Origin: Candidatus Nomurabacteria bacterium
GTDB taxonomy: Bacteria; Patescibacteriota; Saccharimonadia; Saccharimonadales; Saccharimonadaceae
Assembly (NCBI GenBank): GCA_031262695.1
Contig: JAISHF010000001.1
Location: 1 to 64,000 of the forward strand
Length of the DNA: 64,000 nucleotides
Reading direction: 5' to 3'
Positions 60,307 to 64,000 of this stretch are shown here, one piece after another. The notes under the pieces are model-generated. The model was not told the origin of the DNA. It saw only the letters and a program-made list of their open reading frames with translations, and made no database searches. Both the position numbers and the translations under genes were made by a program. How positions within the stretch are numbered: position 1 is the first letter of the stretch; each line of letters begins with the position of its first letter.

Positions 60307-61032
60307 CTAGTTGCCCTTAGCGGTGCGTTCCTGAATGACCGCTATTAAGGTTTTCTTGTCTTCATTCTTCCAGTCTGTCTTCCCGTTGATGTTTTGGCCA
60401 TATATGAACGTAGCAGCTCTTGACGGAGAAGTGAATGTGGCAACACCATCCTTCTTGAATTGCTCGCGCAGCACCTTGATGTCTTTTGGCTGCATAGAAG
60501 TGACTGTCGGGCTGATGTCGCCAAATTTAGCTTTATAGACTTTGAACATCCCACTCTCTACTTTCATCTCGCCAGTAGCTTGCCCCTTTTTGAACCGAAA
60601 AGTATCAGGCAATGTGAGGCCGTCATACGCAACCTTTAATGTCAATTTGCCGGTACTCTTGTCTATTTCGGATTTCGCCACCTCTTCGTCAGCCACTTCT
60701 TCGCCCCCGAATAGCTTTGCGTTTCTAGATAAAAGGCGTGCCGCTTTCTGCGGACTAATTTTATAAAATTCTTTTCCTCCGTCGCCAATATAGCGGTAGC
60801 TACTAAATAGACTCTTAAAGAAATCATCTATAGTTTTGCTGCGGCTGCCATTAGATAAAAACACCTCGTCTGCTATATCGAACTGGTAAAGCTTGTATAG
60901 TTTTGGCTTGTCTGCTACGAAAGTTTTGTTTATATCTTTTACCCGGTCTGATTTTGTTGACGTGCCTATCTTTACAATTTTGCGCCTATCATTGGGGAAT
61001 TGATAAATGTATATATATTGTGTAGTATTCAT
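60307..61032 (-). CDS. GIY-YIG-like (T5orf172) and DUF4357 protein behind a poly-G promoter
   Basis: A 241-residue protein. N-terminus IYIYQFPNDRRKIVKIGTSTKSDRVKD is T5orf172/GIY-YIG-like, with GGKEFYKISPQKAARLL as the later part of that fold. The C-terminal FTSPSRAATFIYGQNINGKTDWKNEDKKTLI matches DUF4357, a domain often joined to GIY-YIG. The ATG lies 6 nt after TATCAT: leaderless. Related in layout to the gene at 44216-44836; both have G tracts in the promoter spacer. Confidence 0.8.
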   Translation of the reverse strand: MNTTQYIYIYQFPNDRRKIVKIGTSTKSDRVKDINKTFVADKPKLYKLYQFDIADEVFLSNGSRSKTIDDFFKSLFSSYRYIGDGGKEFYKISPQKAARLLSRNAKLFGGEEVADEEVAKSEIDKSTGKLTLKVAYDGLTLPDTFRFKKGQATGEMKVESGMFKVYKAKFGDISPTVTSMQPKDIKVLREQFKKDGVATFTSPSRAATFIYGQNINGKTDWKNEDKKTLIAVIQERTAKGN

Positions 61033-61035
61033 ATT

Positions 61036-61066
61036 CCTATGATACCCCCCCGAGCCAAAAAGTCAA
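61036..61066 (-). promoter_or_regulatory. Promoter with a G7 tract in the spacer
   Basis: TTGACT, TTTTGGCTC, seven G, TATCAT: spacer 16 nt, close to optimal. Compare the 19-nt spacer of the G12 promoter at 44.9 kb. Confidence 0.75.
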
Positions 61067-61102
61067 GAACTTTTGCGTTATTTTTGGCGGTTTTGGGGAA
61101 AA

Positions 61103-61336
61103 TTAACGATTTATTGGGCGGACGCTGGGGAGGTCTTGGAGTTCAAAACGATTGTGTTGGCCGTCATATTTGTCTAGGAACATTTTGAGCGGTCTGGCGT
61201 AAAGTGGGGCGTCGGCGTAGAGGGCGCGGTAAATGACTAATTTTTCGCCCGTTTCAGAATGGGTGGCGAGGTCCTCTACGAGGTAGAGGTCGCCTTTGTA
61301 GTGCTTGTAGATGCCGTGGATTTTGAGTTCGCTCAC
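61103..61336 (-). CDS. DUF1653 protein
   Basis: Seventy-seven residues: [51 protein letters not shown], the full DUF1653 pattern (HYKG..Y.V..LA.HSET.E..V.YR.LY). Function unknown. Its start overlaps the upstream gene by ATGA. Confidence 0.92.
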   Translation of the reverse strand: MSELKIHGIYKHYKGDLYLVEDLATHSETGEKLVIYRALYADAPLYARPLKMFLDKYDGQHNRFELQDLPSVRPINR

Positions 61337-61842
61337 TCGGTGCCTCGGGTGGTAGAGAAGATACCTTCGCCGTAGCGGTTTTTGAGGACATTGACGATAG
61401 TATCAATGTTATTAGTGGCGGCTTTGTCTAGGTCGGCGCCGATGGCGTCGTCTTCGGTGGTGTGAAGGAAGCGTTCTATATCGTGCTTGATGTCGTCGTC
61501 AAGGGCAAATTGCAGGGTGTCAAGCAGATATTCTAGTTTGTCGCGGAGAACTTGAACGGGCTGGTGGGGCTTAACACGGAGGTAGCGGACGATTTCTAGC
61601 GCCACACGGCGGGCGGCACCACGCTCGCTGGCGTCACGCATCCGTTGGTCGCGGCGGCTGAAGAAGAAAATGACAATGAGCGAGGAAATAATACTAACGC
61701 AAAAACTGATACCCCAAGTTTCGGCGACGAAGATTACATCATTTGCGGTGTCGTTGTTAAGAGTAACAAACAGAGTAAAACCAGCGGCGAGCAGGGCAAA
61801 AACGCTCAGCCAAAGCAAAAAACGACGCGAATCTTTATCCAT
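61333..61842 (-). CDS. Hypothetical membrane protein with two helices
   Basis: A 169-residue protein. Two helices at the N-terminus ([19 protein letters not shown] and [19 protein letters not shown]), then a helical cytoplasmic domain ([45 protein letters not shown]). Family unknown. ATG 6 nt after TACAAT: leaderless. Confidence 0.75.
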   Translation of the reverse strand: MDKDSRRFLLWLSVFALLAAGFTLFVTLNNDTANDVIFVAETWGISFCVSIISSLIVIFFFSRRDQRMRDASERGAARRVALEIVRYLRVKPHQPVQVLRDKLEYLLDTLQFALDDDIKHDIERFLHTTEDDAIGADLDKAATNNIDTIVNVLKNRYGEGIFSTTRGTE

Positions 61843-61923
61843 AACTACATTGTATCACGAATTGGTGCGGAGGGAAGTGGCTACAATATGTAAAACGAGC
61901 GCAAAATATGATATATTTTAAGC

Positions 61924-62838
61924 ATGAACATGATTATGTTGCCAGTGATTGCCGCGTTTTGCTATGCGATTTCGGCGTTTATTGACAATTATTTGATTGA
62001 CACGCAGGTGAAAAAGTTGCATGTTAAGTGTATGACGCCGATTTATATCGTACTGGAACTGCTGGCGTGTGCGGTGATTTTGCTGGTTTCACGCGGGTCG
62101 GTGCTGGCGGTGACGGCGAGTGATGTGCTGATTTTCTTTGGGGCGGCGGCGTTAAATTCGGTGGCGAGTGTCCCGTATTATATGGCACTAAAAAAGAGCG
62201 AGACGACAGAGGTGTCGCTATTGTCGCAGACGGCGCCGATTATGTCGCTGGTGTTGGCGTGGGCGCTGCTCGGCGAAACGATTGGCGCGTCGCAACTGGT
62301 GGCGTTCTTTTTGATTATCGGCAGTGCGGTGTTTTTGATTTTGCGGTCGGGGAGCAAACATATGCGGATTAAGTTGGTGGCGGGTGGCTATATTTTGCTG
62401 ACTTGTGCGTTGTGGGTGTTTAGCGATATTGTATTTGTTTTGCAGGCGCGCGAGTCGGCGTTTATGACGAGCTTTTTCTGGCTACTCCTCGGTGGCGTGG
62501 CGGCAAATATGGTGCAAATGGCGGTGATGAAGAACTGGCGGCAGGATTTTAAGAAGTTTTTTGCCCGAAATCGGACGCGAAAGGTGGCGATCATTACAGT
62601 GAACGAGGTGATTTGGGGTATTGCTGAGGCATCTTGGCGGTTTGGCGTGGTGATGTTGCCGGTGGCGATTGTGTCAGTGGTCGGCAATGTATCGCAACTG
62701 ATTATTACTTTTGTGCTGGGGCTGATTTTATCGTCGGTGTTCCCAAGGTTTGGACGCGAAAAATTAACGAAAAAAGTGGTCGTAAATCATGCCCTCGCAA
62801 CTGTGGCGATTGGCGTGGCGCTGGTAATATTGGGGTAG
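61924..62838 (+). CDS. DMT/EamA-family transporter
   Basis: 304 residues with about ten transmembrane helices in two repeats. EamA features: SVASVPYYMALKKSETTEVSLLSQTAPIMSLVLAWALLGETIGASQ in the first half. Possible metabolite import or export; substrate unknown. ATG 6 nt after TATATT: leaderless. Confidence 0.88.
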   Translation: MNMIMLPVIAAFCYAISAFIDNYLIDTQVKKLHVKCMTPIYIVLELLACAVILLVSRGSVLAVTASDVLIFFGAAALNSVASVPYYMALKKSETTEVSLLSQTAPIMSLVLAWALLGETIGASQLVAFFLIIGSAVFLILRSGSKHMRIKLVAGGYILLTCALWVFSDIVFVLQARESAFMTSFFWLLLGGVAANMVQMAVMKNWRQDFKKFFARNRTRKVAIITVNEVIWGIAEASWRFGVVMLPVAIVSVVGNVSQLIITFVLGLILSSVFPRFGREKLTKKVVVNHALATVAIGVALVILG

Positions 62839-62948
62839 TGCGGTGCAGGCGGACTGGGGTGATAGCTGGTGATTTAGGTTCGTGCATTGGCAGTATAGAG
62901 ATATTGTGGCGAGAACAGACCAATCTGGGCGGAGGTGTTTACTATTGA

Positions 62949-63101
62949 CTATTGACCAATCAAGACTTGGCAGCCGTTTTCGCCAGAGCAAGCGTCAATG
63001 AATTCTTGCCAGACAGGGCGACCGACGGCAACTGACCAGATGACGGCGGTGATGAGCAAGAAAAAGCCTGCGAGAACGCTAATTTGGGCCCATTTTTTCA
63101 T
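62949..63101 (-). CDS. Small membrane protein, 50 aa
   Basis: MKKWAQISVLAGFFLLITAV starts a single helix, followed by VGRPVWQEFIDACSGENGCQVLIGQ with two Cys outside. ATG overlaps the stop of the upstream gene (ATGA) with AAAGGTG before it. Possibly a secreted or anchored small protein with one disulfide. Confidence 0.7.
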   Translation of the reverse strand: MKKWAQISVLAGFFLLITAVIWSVAVGRPVWQEFIDACSGENGCQVLIGQ

Positions 63102-63679
63102 TTTGCACCTTTCGTTTTGGTTGATGATTTTTTGGCTTTGCTTTTGGCTGGCCTGGCTAGCTCGGCCTCGGCTGGCTCGGCGACAGGTTTGACGGGGGTG
63201 GGTTCAGACTTGGCAGAGGTAGGCTTTGCGGCAGATTTGGCTGATTTTTTACGAGTTTTAGCCTTGTCAACTGTTTCAACCGTTAGACTGACACTGCCCT
63301 TGAACAATTTGAAAACGAGGCGGCAGAACTCCATAGCAAGTGGGAAGAAAATAAAGAGGACGCCAAGCCCTGCGAGGACGGCGGCAAAACTGACCTCGCC
63401 TTGGGCAAAGAGAGAAATCGCAACAACGGGAGTAGCAAGGGCGACACAGATAAGTGCCAGCCAAACCGAGAAAGCGACGCAAATTGCGGCGATCCAAAGG
63501 CTAAAAATGGCCGCAAGTAAAGTGACAATTAGCGCCACCGCGCCGACGGCGAGCCCAAAAACCAGCCCGACAGCACCCGCCCCCAAGCCCAACGCTACCG
63601 CTAACACCACCAAGAGGAGCGGCACGCCGAGCGGTATCGCCAGTGCCACCAAAACCCCCATAAGAAATTTGTTATTCAT
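63098..63679 (-). CDS. Hypothetical multi-helix membrane protein with basic tail
   Basis: 193 residues: hydrophobic, Gly/Ala/Val-rich segments that look like one unbroken membrane domain of 4 helices (residues 5-120), similar in character to DUF1700-like regions but not clearly one. The last 60 residues are Lys/Ala/Pro/Ser-rich (KTRKKSAKSAAKPTSAKSEP…) and likely bind nucleic acid or wall. I start it at ATG 63679, 6 nt after TATAAT. Confidence 0.72.
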   Translation of the reverse strand: MNNKFLMGVLVALAIPLGVPLLLVVLAVALGLGAGAVGLVFGLAVGAVALIVTLLAAIFSLWIAAICVAFSVWLALICVALATPVVAISLFAQGEVSFAAVLAGLGVLFIFFPLAMEFCRLVFKLFKGSVSLTVETVDKAKTRKKSAKSAAKPTSAKSEPTPVKPVAEPAEAELARPAKSKAKKSSTKTKGAK

Positions 63680-63717
63680 AATTAAATTATACACGATTTT
63701 GATAAAAATAGTATAAA

Positions 63718-64000
63718 TTATACGGGTTTTGGCGTCTCGCCAGCGAGAGCTCGTAGTTTGGCTGCATAATCGGCGTAGTCGGCTTTGTCGCCATCGCTCA
63801 TATCGTCACCTGGGGCGGCCAAAGTTTCTAGTTGTTTTTCGTAATATTCACGGAGCGACCAGTCTGGCTGCGGCTCGGTGGCCTGTGCGGGCAAGAACTC
63901 TTGGTGCCCGTCCTCGTCCTGCAAGATTACAACACGGAAGCCATGGTTGATGAACCCTAGCTCGTCGGCTTTTTGATTGTGAGAGAGCTCGTGTTCGTAA
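63718..64000 (-). CDS. C-terminal part of an unknown protein, cut by the window
   Basis: The frame is open to 64000 on the minus strand and the visible 93 residues begin YEHELSHNQKADELGFINHG and end ALAGETPKPV. HELSHN could be a metal motif of a gluzincin-type protease but only one such pattern is seen. An internal TTG at 63924 is not the real start. Confidence 0.6.
   Translation of the reverse strand, partial: YEHELSHNQKADELGFINHGFRVVILQDEDGHQEFLPAQATEPQPDWSLREYYEKQLETLAAPGDDMSDGDKADYADYAAKLRALAGETPKPV

Overview
This 64-kb window comes from a Saccharibacteria (TM7, Patescibacteria/CPR) chromosome. The evidence is the single 16S rRNA gene, which carries the sites of the TM7-directed 580F and 910R primers. 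The gene style agrees: small, tightly packed genes, short intergenic spaces, and an informational core with few biosynthetic genes. Standard stop codons (TAA, TAG and TGA) end ordinary genes, so genetic code 11 applies.

Layout. 1-5 kb: a hypothetical protein, a reverse transcriptase of the diversity-generating-retroelement type with a broken or unusual 5' end, ung, and a stand-alone 16S rRNA unit with its own promoter and processing stem. 5-12.5 kb: a RelE-type toxin-antitoxin pair, an ABC-2 exporter, rplY, a PfkB-like/class I aldolase fusion with a methyltransferase, tRNA-Leu, and a DinJ/MazF pair. 12.5-19.4 kb: nusA, then gyrB - [histidine phosphatase fused to a MazF/PemK domain] - gyrA. 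20-24.6 kb: a VirD4/TraG-like ATPase, then an RNA-rich stretch with two unassigned transcripts and tmRNA. 24.7-28.2 kb: comM, infC-rpmI-rplT and RNase P RNA. 28.3-38.3 kb: a Nudix-like/RNase HI fusion, an M50 protease, rpmB, miaA, serS, a HicAB-like pair, gpmI and a PpiC-like foldase. 38.4-44 kb: a tRNA Asp-Thr-Ile operon, a Ca/Na exchanger, thrS, a flavoprotein oxidoreductase, pyrH and tRNA-Val. 44-51 kb: a GIY-YIG-like protein behind a poly-G promoter, a thioredoxin, a MacB-like ABC pair, folA, tRNA-Arg (two), a C26 amidohydrolase with an internal G9 tract, a CdiA-type tRNase domain and a polysaccharide deacetylase. 51-57 kb: a structured RNA, valS carrying an in-frame palindromic insertion, htpX-lemA and tRNA-Lys. 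57-64 kb: another structured leader/RNA, a methyltransferase, a nucleoside phosphorylase, a HAD phosphatase, a second GIY-YIG-like/DUF4357 protein behind a poly-G promoter, and small membrane proteins. The window ends inside a gene.

Genome-wide signals. About twenty first-in-operon genes have a -10 box (TATAAT-like) exactly 6-7 nt before the start codon, so leaderless mRNAs appear to be the rule here. Shine-Dalgarno starts are kept for ribosomal, gyrase, nusA, comM and a few other genes. Adjacent genes commonly overlap as ATGA or TAATG.

Most notable: (i) a family of cloverleaf-like palindromic elements of about 115 bp, one inserted in frame inside valS, resembling the Rickettsia palindromic elements; (ii) a MazF/CcdB-fold domain fused to a histidine phosphatase between gyrB and gyrA, with an antisense promoter in its 3' end; (iii) a sugar-kinase-like domain lacking its catalytic Asp fused to aldolase; (iv) poly-G tracts in the -35/-10 spacers of two related genes, and a third inside a coding region; (v) a reverse transcriptase separated by one in-frame ochre codon from a small basic ORF; (vi) infC with a probable AUA start; (vii) several well-delimited but unassigned RNAs.
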